The notes beneath the pieces were generated by a model. That model was not told where the DNA came from. It ran no database searches and saw only the letters and a program-made list of their open reading frames with translations. A stretch of DNA of 28,262 nucleotides from Pseudomonadota bacterium. Lineage in GTDB: Bacteria; Pseudomonadota; Gammaproteobacteria; Xanthomonadales; Marinicellaceae. The stretch covers positions 1 through 28,262 of the forward strand of contig QQUO01000331.1 in the NCBI GenBank assembly GCA_008501575.1, in the 5' to 3' direction. The position numbers and the translations under genes are program-made. Below, in pieces: positions 7,130 through 15,228 of the stretch (its first letter is position 1; the number at the start of each line of letters is the position of its first letter).

Positions 7130-7990
7130 ATGAAAAATATTGTTTTTTTTAGTTTGTTGATTTCGGCACCTTTATTCGCAGCGGATTATGACTTTGCTGT
7201 GGAAGTCCATGGTCAAGGCTCGCCCATGTTGTTAATTCCGGGTTTGAGTAATTCCGGCGATGTTTGGGATGACACCGTCGCCCATTATAAAGACCAGTAT
7301 CAAATGCATGTGGTGACTTTACCGGGTTTTGCCGGTCAGCCGCCGATGGCAGAAACTGTGCCATACTTAAGTCAGGTGCGGGATCAACTACTTGACTATT
7401 TAGAAGCCCAAAAGATCGGCAATCCAATTGTCGTTGGGCATAGTCTGGGTGGTTTTATGGCGCTTATGATGGCGGTTGAACAACCTGAATTATTTCAGAA
7501 AATCGTCATTGTCGATGCAGTACCTTTTATACCGGCGTTAACCGCACCCGGGGCCACCGAAGAAAACTCAAAAGCCATGGCTGATATCATCAAAGCGCAA
7601 ATGGATAAGCAAGACGAGGCCATGAGTTCAGCTTCGCTAGATCAAATCCTACCATCAATGATTACCGACCCTGAAAAAATCAAGCTCGCTAAAAAATGGG
7701 GTATGGACAGTGATTCGGACAGTGTTTCACAAGCCATGTATGAAATGATGACCACCGATTTACGTCAGGAAATCGCTACTGTTAAAACCCCGACATTGGT
7801 GATGGGTTCATGGATTGCCTATAAAGATTACGGCATGAGCCATGAGCGTTTACAGGCCAGTTACGGCGGTCAATATGCGGCCATGGAAAATAATCACTTG
7901 GTGATTACCGATACCGGCAAGCATTTCATCATGTGGGATGACCCTGGCTTTTATTTTGCTAAAATGGATGCTTTTTTAGCGGCTCAATGA
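7130..7990 (+). CDS. Exported alpha/beta hydrolase
   Basis: This 286-residue protein has a short signal peptide (MKNIVFFSLLISAPLFAA) and a complete alpha/beta-hydrolase domain. The oxyanion region is LLIPGLSNSGDVWDD. The nucleophile elbow is GHSLGG (S105), and the catalytic His is H265 in DTGKHFIMWDDP. The acid is probably one of the Asp residues after strand 6. The fold covers esterases, haloalkane dehalogenases and C-C hydrolases, and the substrate cannot be named. A TTTGGAG Shine-Dalgarno sits 6 bases before the ATG. The gene is separated from the preceding operon by 95 bases. It is followed after 7 bases by a sensor kinase, so the three genes 7130-9799 are probably one transcript. Confidence 0.88.
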   Translation: MKNIVFFSLLISAPLFAADYDFAVEVHGQGSPMLLIPGLSNSGDVWDDTVAHYKDQYQMHVVTLPGFAGQPPMAETVPYLSQVRDQLLDYLEAQKIGNPIVVGHSLGGFMALMMAVEQPELFQKIVIVDAVPFIPALTAPGATEENSKAMADIIKAQMDKQDEAMSSASLDQILPSMITDPEKIKLAKKWGMDSDSDSVSQAMYEMMTTDLRQEIATVKTPTLVMGSWIAYKDYGMSHERLQASYGGQYAAMENNHLVITDTGKHFIMWDDPGFYFAKMDAFLAAQ

Positions 7991-7997
7991 ATCCACC

Positions 7998-9053
7998 ATG
8001 AAATCATCCCTTTTGTTTTGGGTTGTTAATGCAGCAGGTTGGTTTATCTTCCTGCTGCTGAGTGGTTTGTTTTTTAGTGGTTTAAGTGGCCAAATAACGT
8101 TAGGCTCGTTATCAATACAGCTTTTTGCCTGGTGTTACTACGTACCGGCCTCCGGCTTGATTCGTCACCTCATTCACCGCTGGGATTGGTTTCAATCAAA
8201 ATATCATGCACGACTGGTTTTACAACTGCTGCTTGTGACCTTTTTGATGGCTCTCATCGGTCAGTTTCTGGTCTCGTTATTCATGATGTTTGGTCTTAAT
8301 ATCATGACCTGGCAAACCTATTCGATGACTATTTTGTTTTTCACGGTGGCGCAATACTGGGTTGTTTTATGCTTATGGACTTTGTTGTATTTAGTGATTG
8401 GTCATTATCGTGCCAGTCGGCGCCAACAACTGCGGGAAATGGAACTCACTTCAGCGCTGCATAAAAATGAATTACTGGCCTTAAAAGCCCAGCTCAACCC
8501 GCATTTTATTTTTAATTGTCTGAACAATATGCGGGCGATGACCCTGGAAAGTCCTGAGACCACCCGCACCATGATTACACATTTATCTGAGATATTGAAA
8601 TATTCTTTCCGCTTCAGTGAACAGTCTGAAGTTACTGTTCGAGATGAGTTACAACATATTCGTAATTATTTGGCTTTGGAGGATATTCATTTTGAACATC
8701 GTTTAAGCCATAACATCACTTTTAGCGATGAGGCATTAGATGCTAAAATACCGCCCATGAGTATCCAGCTGTTGGTCGAAAATGCGATTAAGCATGGCAT
8801 TGCCATTCGACCGCAAGGCGGCCACATCAGCATCGACATCACCCGAATCAAAGACGAACTGACAGTCTCAGTCGTCAATGACGGACAACTCATGAAAAAC
8901 CAGTCTTCCTCAGGTATTGGCCTAACCAATTTACGGCAGCGACTTAAGCTTATGTACCCAGGTGAAGCCCGTTTTACTTTAAGCAATCAAAGCGATGACT
9001 GTGTCTCTGCCAAGCTATCAATTCCTTATACAACGGATAAACAAAGCAACTAA
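7998..9053 (+). CDS. LytS/YehU-type sensor histidine kinase
   Basis: This 351-residue inner-membrane kinase has four predicted membrane helices in the first 135 residues and very short external loops, suggesting intramembrane or lipid/ion sensing rather than a periplasmic ligand domain. The cytoplasmic His_kinase domain has LKAQLNPHFIFNCLNNMRAM, with phospho-acceptor H169. The ATPase region contains VENAIKHGI (N box) and SSGIGLTNLRQRL (G box). This is the N-P-H-F-(I/L)-F-N family, which pairs with LytTR regulators. Its partner follows after 2 bases. The gene begins 7 bases after the alpha/beta hydrolase with no visible ribosome-binding site, so translation is probably coupled. Confidence 0.93.
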   Translation: MKSSLLFWVVNAAGWFIFLLLSGLFFSGLSGQITLGSLSIQLFAWCYYVPASGLIRHLIHRWDWFQSKYHARLVLQLLLVTFLMALIGQFLVSLFMMFGLNIMTWQTYSMTILFFTVAQYWVVLCLWTLLYLVIGHYRASRRQQLREMELTSALHKNELLALKAQLNPHFIFNCLNNMRAMTLESPETTRTMITHLSEILKYSFRFSEQSEVTVRDELQHIRNYLALEDIHFEHRLSHNITFSDEALDAKIPPMSIQLLVENAIKHGIAIRPQGGHISIDITRIKDELTVSVVNDGQLMKNQSSSGIGLTNLRQRLKLMYPGEARFTLSNQSDDCVSAKLSIPYTTDKQSN

Positions 9054-9055
9054 TT

Positions 9056-9799
9056 ATGAATTCAAAAGCCACCATCAATGCCATGATTATTGATGATTCA
9101 CGGTTGGCCCGTCAGGAACTTAAACATCTACTGGAGCCACACCCTGAAATTAACGTTCAGGCAGAAGCTGCCAATGCCGAACAAGCCCTTAAACTGATCA
9201 ACAAAAAAATACCGGATGTTCTGTTTTTGGATATCCAAATGCCGGGGATGAATGGTTTTGAGTTATTGGAACAACTGGATCAGGTGCCCCAGGTGGTGTT
9301 TGTCACCGCTTACGACGAATACGCCATTAAAGCCTTTCAGCATAACGCCCTGGATTACCTGCAAAAACCCATCGAACCGGACGCCCTGGATCGTGCAGTC
9401 TCTAAAATTGTTCAACAAAAGTCATTATTAAAAACTCAACAACCGACAGAAAAAAACCGCAATACGCTCCGTCTTCATGACCAGGTGTTTGTTAAAGATG
9501 GTGAACAATGCTGGTTTGTCACGCTCGGTGATATTCGCCTGTTTGAAGTCAGTGGTAATTACACCACCTTATACTTTGAAGATAACCGGCCGATGCTCAA
9601 TAAAACCCTGAATCAACTGGCCGAACGCCTCGATGACAACCAGTTTTTCCGCGCCAACCGCAACCAACTGATTAACCTTAATCATATCCAAAAAGTCGAG
9701 CCCTGGATACAAGGCATCCGCGTCCATTTATCCGGTGGTGAAACCATCGAACTATCCCGCCGCCAAACTCAACAGTTTAAAGAGCTGATGAGTTTGTAA
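9056..9799 (+). CDS. LytTR-family response regulator
   Basis: This 247-residue cytoplasmic regulator has an N-terminal receiver domain with acidic pocket D13/D14, phospho-acceptor D59 in FLDIQMPG and switch Lys in LQKPIEP. A C-terminal LytTR DNA-binding domain (about 142-245) contains FFRANRNQLINLNHI and the basic end ELSRRQTQQF. LytTR proteins bind paired short direct repeats as dimers, often near cell-surface genes. Its targets are not visible here, but the adjacent exported hydrolase and the anchored-protein operon are obvious candidates. It is the last gene of its run; no strong terminator follows in the 102-base gap. Confidence 0.93.
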   Translation: MNSKATINAMIIDDSRLARQELKHLLEPHPEINVQAEAANAEQALKLINKKIPDVLFLDIQMPGMNGFELLEQLDQVPQVVFVTAYDEYAIKAFQHNALDYLQKPIEPDALDRAVSKIVQQKSLLKTQQPTEKNRNTLRLHDQVFVKDGEQCWFVTLGDIRLFEVSGNYTTLYFEDNRPMLNKTLNQLAERLDDNQFFRANRNQLINLNHIQKVEPWIQGIRVHLSGGETIELSRRQTQQFKELMSL

Positions 9800-9901
9800 T
9801 CAACTTTGGTGTCAGGGTTAAAAAGCCCAAAATACTTTCATTCAAACAGTTTTGTTACTTCTTAACACAGTGCAGATTCGTGGTAAGCCATCGCTGAAGT
9901 T

Positions 9902-10663
9902 TTATGGGTGACTATTCACTATTTCTAACAGCTTTTGTTTTTTGCTGTCTTGAATATCTTCAGTACACTCTAAAGTTATATTGTAATTTAACGTTCTTGG
10001 AAAGAACTTATCTTTGTCATTTAAAACTAGCTCATGTTTCGTATGAATTTTTGACAAACCATCATATTCTTCATCACAGGCAGAAATCATTAACCTTCCT
10101 AAAGTTCCTCTGATAATAGAATTATCACTGTCTGAAAGTATTTCTACATCATATGGCCATTTTATGGTGACATTAGACTGCACAGAATTTAGTTGAGGAA
10201 AAGTTAATTCATGCGTGTTAAACCAAGTTGATTTTAATCTTGCCTCAATTGAAATAGGACGAATACACTCAATATACATTTGCTGAGAGACACGATATGG
10301 AAATACTCTTTCCGTTATTTCGCTCACTGAAACAGTTTCATCCAATTCTATACGGGAAACATCCTCAATATCTCGGCAAATACTAAACGCTTGGGACATC
10401 ATTTCTTTTTCTAGTTTTTCTTTGTAACGGGCAATGTTTTCTTCGTCTATTGTTGTAACATCTATAATAGCCGTCATTTTTATGCTTGTATCAGAGGGCT
10501 GCAAATAATCAATACCATTAAAACTTGTGATGGCGGCCTTTTCGAGCATCTCTTCTGTAAAAATTATCTTTTCACCGTCTTCATAATTTGACACTACATT
10601 ATTATTCTTCTCATTTGTACAAGCACTTAACAAAAACAACAGGAGTATTAGGTAAAGTTTCAT
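9902..10663 (-). CDS. Hypothetical lipoprotein, 253 aa
   Basis: Not a recognised family. The signal peptide MKLYLILLLFLLSAC ends in a good lipobox (L-S-A-C), so the mature protein should be lipid-anchored at C15, with an Asn-rich linker after it. The body is acidic and beta-rich with several cysteines (FSICRD, YIECIRP, ISACDEE, LECTED) that could form disulfides. The next residues TNEKNNN have no Asp at +2, which favours outer-membrane sorting. Its DNA is more AT-rich than the neighbours, suggesting recent arrival or relaxed selection. A GAGGAAG Shine-Dalgarno lies about 9 bases before the ATG. It is convergent with the LytTR gene and downstream of regA, 153 bases away. Confidence 0.75.
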   Translation of the reverse strand: MKLYLILLLFLLSACTNEKNNNVVSNYEDGEKIIFTEEMLEKAAITSFNGIDYLQPSDTSIKMTAIIDVTTIDEENIARYKEKLEKEMMSQAFSICRDIEDVSRIELDETVSVSEITERVFPYRVSQQMYIECIRPISIEARLKSTWFNTHELTFPQLNSVQSNVTIKWPYDVEILSDSDNSIIRGTLGRLMISACDEEYDGLSKIHTKHELVLNDKDKFFPRTLNYNITLECTEDIQDSKKQKLLEIVNSHP

Positions 10664-10816
10664 GGTTTTATTCTTCCTCTTTTAAGTTATGTTTTTCTGT
10701 GGTCAGTTCTTTCTTTTAGGTTCAATTCTCGCCCTCCGCACCTGAATTGCTAATAGTTTGACTCGACTTTGATTTTGTCTGTGCTTAAAGGGTTGTCATA
10801 TTTGGCAATAATAACA

Positions 10817-11338
10817 TTAACCTTGAACCGGTTTCTTTTTTAGTTTTCTTTGTAAGGTTCGCCGATGCATATTCAGGGCTTGTGCGGTTTTTGTGATATT
10901 ACCGTCATGTTCCATCAATATCCGCTGAATATGCTCCCATTCGAGGCGCTTGGGTGACATCGCTTGGCTGTTAATGCTGGTTTGGGCTTGGGTTTCTGCG
11001 AAGGCATTAAGTATGTCTTCGGCACTGACCGGTTTGGTGAGGTAATTTATCGCGCCCAATTTAATGGCATTAATGGCGGTGGCGATGGAAGCGTAACCGG
11101 TCATCACCACAATGTTCATCTTGGGATATTTAATCAATAAATCGGTAATCAACACCAAGCCCGATTCCTCACCCAATTTTAAATCTATTAATGCCATATC
11201 GATGGTCTGTTGTTCACTCACCTCTAAAGCACTGTGACTGTCCGCAGCGGCAAAGACCTGCAGCTGGTAACGACTCATGACCCGTTTTAAAGTGGTTCTC
11301 AGGACTTGATCATCATCGACAATCAGCAGGGTTTTCAT
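10817..11338 (-). CDS. regA: RegA/PrrA/ActR-type response regulator
   Basis: This 173-residue regulator has a receiver domain (D8-D10 pocket, phospho-acceptor D52, switch Lys in LTKPVSAED). A short C-terminal Fis-like helix-turn-helix contains TAQALNMHRRTLQRKLKK. The M-H-R-R-T-L-Q-R-K-L helix is nearly invariant in RegA/PrrA/ActR/RoxR orthologues, so the assignment is strong. These regulators adjust energy metabolism, terminal oxidases and nitrogen or carbon pathways to redox state. The ATG overlaps the upstream kinase stop by 4 bases, so the pair is translationally coupled. Targets in this species are unknown; the FNR-type site at 4296 shows another oxygen-responsive input nearby. Confidence 0.9.
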   Translation of the reverse strand: MKTLLIVDDDQVLRTTLKRVMSRYQLQVFAAADSHSALEVSEQQTIDMALIDLKLGEESGLVLITDLLIKYPKMNIVVMTGYASIATAINAIKLGAINYLTKPVSAEDILNAFAETQAQTSINSQAMSPKRLEWEHIQRILMEHDGNITKTAQALNMHRRTLQRKLKKKPVQG

Positions 11339-12489
11339 GATTCAATCCGGGCTAAGGTGATTAATGTTTCAGCACCGTGCTGATGCCTCTTAAATGCCAA
11401 TGTACCACCGGCAGAACGCAGGATTCTGCGACTTAGTTTTAAACCAATGCCTAAACCGCTGCCCTGATTAAACTGCGATCCTAAACCGTTATCACGAATA
11501 CTCATTTCTGTTTGGTTGGCTTTGGCTTTGGTCATGATGGTAATTTGCCTGGCCTGGGCGGCGGCCGAATTATTGAGAATATTTAACAATGCCAACTGTA
11601 ACAAAGCATCTGTCATCACCGACTGATGGGTCTCGCCGGTGATGCTTACGGCAATGTCCGGATGATTTTGTCGGAATCGACTTATCATGTCATCCATCAG
11701 AGTCTTCAGATCTGTTACCTGTGAATTCAGATAGTCAGGATCATTGGCTAAATCGACCATTTCTCGAATGGTTGATTGACAGCGGGCAACCTGCTCATCA
11801 ATCACCGTTAAATCTGCCTGCAAGGTTTTTTTATCGGGCATTGTGCTCGATAACTCAGCCGCCAGTAACTTAATACTGTTTAAGGGCGAACCCAATTCAT
11901 GGGCCAAGCCGGTGGCCATGGTGGCCATGGTCATGATGTGCTGATCTTCTGCGCGTTGTTGTTCAATAGCCAATAACTGCCGGTTTTTATCATGAATGGT
12001 TTTCATTAATTGGGTGGTGATATAAGTCAACAAATTCGAAATCAACACAAAACCAACCCACATCCCCAACACATGGGCATTAAACGGCTCATGACCGTTG
12101 TGCATACCGGTATCGGGCATCGGAGTCAGCACCCAAAGCACCACATAACTGAGATTACTCAACAAAGTCATAATCCAGGTAAAGCCAATGCTTTGGCTCA
12201 AACCGGCCAGCATAATCGGCAGCATTAAACACCAAATTAAGGGATTGGAAACACCATCCAATAATGCAAAAAACACAATCCAGGCCGCTAAATCTACCAC
12301 CAGTAAACTCTTGGAAAAATCACTGCTGGCTTTTAAGAAATAACTGCCGTACACCAAACTCAAATAAGCAACCGGCGCGCACCACACCCAATCATTATCA
12401 ACTGTAAAGCCAAACCAGTCTCCCGCCCACAACAGGCCCAATTGGCCAAGGACGGTTAAGGTGCGAAATATCAGTAATTGGTTGAGCAT
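11335..12489 (-). CDS. regB: RegB/PrrB/ActS-type redox sensor histidine kinase
   Basis: This 384-residue kinase has six predicted membrane helices in the first 160 residues. The loop DGVSNPL (78-84) sits where RegB has its ubiquinone-binding G-G-x-x-N-P-F box. The H-box is AHELGSPLNSIKLLA, phospho-acceptor H197. QVARCQSTI places C237 at the position of the redox-active cysteine of Rhodobacter RegB. The ATPase part has LNILNNSAAA and GSGLGIGLKLSRRIL. Together these show a redox-responsive kinase reading quinone pool and thiol state. The family box G-G-x-x-N-P-F is changed to D-G-V-S-N-P-L here, which may alter quinone response. It lies 53 bases downstream of a TonB-domain gene on the same strand. 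Confidence 0.9.
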   Translation of the reverse strand: MLNQLLIFRTLTVLGQLGLLWAGDWFGFTVDNDWVWCAPVAYLSLVYGSYFLKASSDFSKSLLVVDLAAWIVFFALLDGVSNPLIWCLMLPIMLAGLSQSIGFTWIMTLLSNLSYVVLWVLTPMPDTGMHNGHEPFNAHVLGMWVGFVLISNLLTYITTQLMKTIHDKNRQLLAIEQQRAEDQHIMTMATMATGLAHELGSPLNSIKLLAAELSSTMPDKKTLQADLTVIDEQVARCQSTIREMVDLANDPDYLNSQVTDLKTLMDDMISRFRQNHPDIAVSITGETHQSVMTDALLQLALLNILNNSAAAQARQITIMTKAKANQTEMSIRDNGLGSQFNQGSGLGIGLKLSRRILRSAGGTLAFKRHQHGAETLITLARIES

Positions 12490-12542
12490 AGATTATGAGA
12501 ATTCTTCTACAGCTAATTCATTCTTCAAATCCCATTTGTGAG

Positions 12543-13595
12543 TCATTGCTTGTTTTGTGGACTGGCCATCCATTGCTTTTTAATCGCCTCAACATCCGAG
12601 CTTTGAACCAAACTAAATCCTATGGTCAAATCAACGGTGTCTTCCACCGGCTCAAAGTTTTGATAGGCCGGTTTAAACACCAAGGTGTCTAAAAGTACTT
12701 TCATAAATTCCGCTGACATCGGTTCGCCGTCAATTTGGGCATCTATGACTTTGGTGATAAGTCCTTGCTGATTAATTGTTATTTGAGCTTTTAAGGTCAT
12801 TTCATGGGAATAGTCCGGAATGGGCATGGATTTTGCTTCCATAATGCCGAAAACGGTCGGCGGATGGTTTTTTGCCATCGCGTAAATGTACGTTGGGTTG
12901 TAGTATTCGGCCGGGACATTGGCGGCTATTTGCGCACCTTTTAAAGTCCTTTCTTTCATCTTCTCCACATCAAGCTCGATGTTATTTTCGGCAAAATCGT
13001 TACGCATCACTTCGACATATTGAGGAAATCCGGTTACATCAGGAACAACCTTTAAGACCAATTGATTTAAAGTTGCTTGATCAGCTTTTATGGCTGATTC
13101 TAAACGAAGGTCTTTAACCAGCAAGACAACATCATCTTGCCCATAAATGGATTGGTGGGCGATACCTTGGGCTTTATTGAGGTTTTGTAAAAACCCACCG
13201 AAAAAAGCCAGATTACTGACCTCTTGGTTCTGGATATCAAACTGAATCAACTGACTGGTGCGTTGCGACACCACCTCGCCGTTTTTAATGGGGGCTAAAA
13301 ACTTAAATTGACTGACTGCCTTAACGGCAGCCCTATCAAAGACCTTGGCCGGTTCTGATTCAATCACAGTAATATCTTCCACATCACCATCTGTATTGAT
13401 GGTAAAAGTAATTTTAACCCAGCCTTCGGTTTTTTTGGCCAGTGCCAAAGTGGGGTATTGGGGCGGCACCCGATTGATGATTTGTACCGGCCGATCCTCA
13501 AGCACTTGTTCAGCCTTTTGTGCGTGTGTCACTTCCACAAAGCCTGTTAGACTTATCAATACCAAACTCATGAAGTTTACTATTCGTATATTCAT
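12543..13595 (-). CDS. Exported protein with TonB C-terminal domain, possibly duplicated
   Basis: This 350-residue protein has a signal peptide (about 1-25, ending in THAQ). A TonB C-terminal domain (about 36-120) shows VPPQYPTLALAKKTEGWV, TINTDGDVEDITVIES and AVSQFKFLAP. It lacks the N-terminal anchor plus Pro-rich arm of true energy-transducing TonB, so it probably does not energise transport. It may act as a periplasmic adaptor. The C-terminal part (about 266-328: ITINQQGLITKVIDAQIDG, then LVFKPA) looks like a second, diverged TonB_C unit. The middle 130 residues are unassigned. It sits between a MATE exporter and regBA, all on one strand with 53-base gaps. Confidence 0.8.
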   Translation of the reverse strand: MNIRIVNFMSLVLISLTGFVEVTHAQKAEQVLEDRPVQIINRVPPQYPTLALAKKTEGWVKITFTINTDGDVEDITVIESEPAKVFDRAAVKAVSQFKFLAPIKNGEVVSQRTSQLIQFDIQNQEVSNLAFFGGFLQNLNKAQGIAHQSIYGQDDVVLLVKDLRLESAIKADQATLNQLVLKVVPDVTGFPQYVEVMRNDFAENNIELDVEKMKERTLKGAQIAANVPAEYYNPTYIYAMAKNHPPTVFGIMEAKSMPIPDYSHEMTLKAQITINQQGLITKVIDAQIDGEPMSAEFMKVLLDTLVFKPAYQNFEPVEDTVDLTIGFSLVQSSDVEAIKKQWMASPQNKQ

Positions 13596-13648
13596 AATTT
13601 AGTTTCTTTATAACTATGGCTTAATCTTACATCATTCGTAAAACGTTG

Positions 13649-15013
13649 TTAGGTAATTGATTCAGGAATTTGGTTTTTTTTAAATTGTCTGGTTTTGTAC
13701 CAAAAACGCAACAGGTTCAGCACCGCAGCGGCTGATAAGCCGACGATAATACCGATCCATAAGCCCGGTGCGCCCATGCCCATGGGAAAGCACAAATACC
13801 AGGATGCGGCAAAACCCAATAGCCAGAATGAAAACAGATTGCTGTTCATAATAAATGTCATGTCTTTAATGCCACGCAAAGCACCGGCGGCGGCCACCTG
13901 GATGCCGTCAGATAATTGAAACACAGCGGCATAAAATAACAGACTAACGGCTATCTCAGCCACCTCGCTGTCATCGGTATAAAGGCGAACAATATCAGCG
14001 GCGAACAGCAGGGTTACTGACGCTGAAAATAATTGGGTGAATAACACCAAACCAACACCTAAAAATCCGGCATTGTTGATATCTTTGTTGTTTTTGCGGC
14101 CCACGGCATTACCCACCCGAATGGTGATGCCCATGGACAAACCCAAAGGCACCATAAACAGTAACGAGGAGAAGTTGAGGGCGATTTGGTGGGCGGCCAC
14201 CACCACCGTGGCTAAGGATGAGGACAACAGGGTAATCACCGAGAAAAACCCCACTTCTGCGAACATCGAAATCCCCACCGGCAAACCCATTTTTAGTAAC
14301 CGGGTTATGGCGTACCAATTGGGTGAATCGAAACGGCTAAAAATCTGGTAACTGCCGATGATTTTATGCTTTTTAATGATAAAAACATACACCAACATTT
14401 GACAGGTAATTACCAGTGCCGAAGCATACCCGGTGCCGGCCGCACCCAGGGCCGGAAAGCCAAAATGGCCAAACATTAAAATCCAGTTCAATGGTATGTT
14501 CAATAACAAACCGACAAAGCTGACATACATGGTGGTTTTGGTAATTGATAAACCGTCGGCCAAATAACGAAACGACACAAAAAAGGCCAAAGGTAAAACG
14601 CCCCAACCAATGGCATTGAGATAACCCACCGCTTCGGGAATGACCTCTTCCTGGGTTTTGAATAAAGTAAAGATTGGATCGACCAATCGAATCACAACAC
14701 TGAACAGTAACCCCAATAAAAGGGCCAGCCACAAGGCCTGTCTGAAAAATGGGGCCACCTCATGGTGCAGCCGTGCGCCCTCTTTTTCAGACACAATTGG
14801 CGGGATTACCATTAATGTTCCAAACACAAATAAAATCACCGTTGACCACACCGAACTGCCGACCGCCACAGCAGCTAAGGTGGTGGCACCCAACTGTCCC
14901 GCCATCACCGTGTCCACAAAGGTCATGCCCACCATCATCACCTGACTGATAATTAAAGGCAGTGACAAACGAATGGTTTGTGTCAAATGGTGTTTAACGG
15001 ATAAAGATTCCAT
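13649..15013 (-). CDS. MATE-family multidrug/cation efflux transporter (NorM-like)
   Basis: This 454-residue protein has twelve predicted membrane segments in two halves, the normal MATE length. Near the N-terminus LPLIISQVMMVGMTFVDTVM and GATTLAAVAVG match the first MATE helices. The second half repeats this with ISMFAEVGFFSVITLLSS and AAHQIALNFSSLLFMVPLG, followed by SMGITIRVGNAVG, typical of NorM. MATE proteins export cationic drugs or metabolites in exchange for Na+ or H+. NorM-type ion-binding acids are expected in the helices, but I cannot assign them confidently. It is divergent from the epimerase gene across a 215-base gap and 53 bases upstream of the TonB-domain gene. No Shine-Dalgarno is evident. 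Confidence 0.92.
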   Translation of the reverse strand: MESLSVKHHLTQTIRLSLPLIISQVMMVGMTFVDTVMAGQLGATTLAAVAVGSSVWSTVILFVFGTLMVIPPIVSEKEGARLHHEVAPFFRQALWLALLLGLLFSVVIRLVDPIFTLFKTQEEVIPEAVGYLNAIGWGVLPLAFFVSFRYLADGLSITKTTMYVSFVGLLLNIPLNWILMFGHFGFPALGAAGTGYASALVITCQMLVYVFIIKKHKIIGSYQIFSRFDSPNWYAITRLLKMGLPVGISMFAEVGFFSVITLLSSSLATVVVAAHQIALNFSSLLFMVPLGLSMGITIRVGNAVGRKNNKDINNAGFLGVGLVLFTQLFSASVTLLFAADIVRLYTDDSEVAEIAVSLLFYAAVFQLSDGIQVAAAGALRGIKDMTFIMNSNLFSFWLLGFAASWYLCFPMGMGAPGLWIGIIVGLSAAAVLNLLRFWYKTRQFKKNQIPESIT

Positions 15014-15177
15014 ATTAGGGGCCTTTAAATAGTTTTAAGACTTTGGGAAAAAGAATTGAAATTACACCAAATAAGGCAGGAAGCACCATTAATAGTGGTT
15101 CTATTGATACGTCTTCTAACGCGAAGTGGTGTGGTTTCAAACTTTTTAGCATGTTTTATAAATTGTGATAAGTCCTT

Positions 15178-15198
15178 TTTAACAAGTAAAGTGTTAAA
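15178..15198. promoter_or_regulatory. Inverted repeat, candidate operator before the epimerase
   Basis: TTTAACA-AGTAAAG-TGTTAAA has perfect 7-base arms around a 7-base spacer, typical of a dimeric regulator site. It lies 30 bases before the epimerase ATG in the gap shared with the divergent MATE gene. No known regulator consensus was matched. Confidence 0.35.
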
Positions 15199-15228
15199 CT
15201 GTTTTTTGATTATTTGGATTAATCTGTT

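Noticed and set aside
9817..9830. GGGTTAAAAAGCCC as a terminator after the LytTR gene
   Set aside because: Only about 5 bp of stem including a G-T pair, and no T-run follows.
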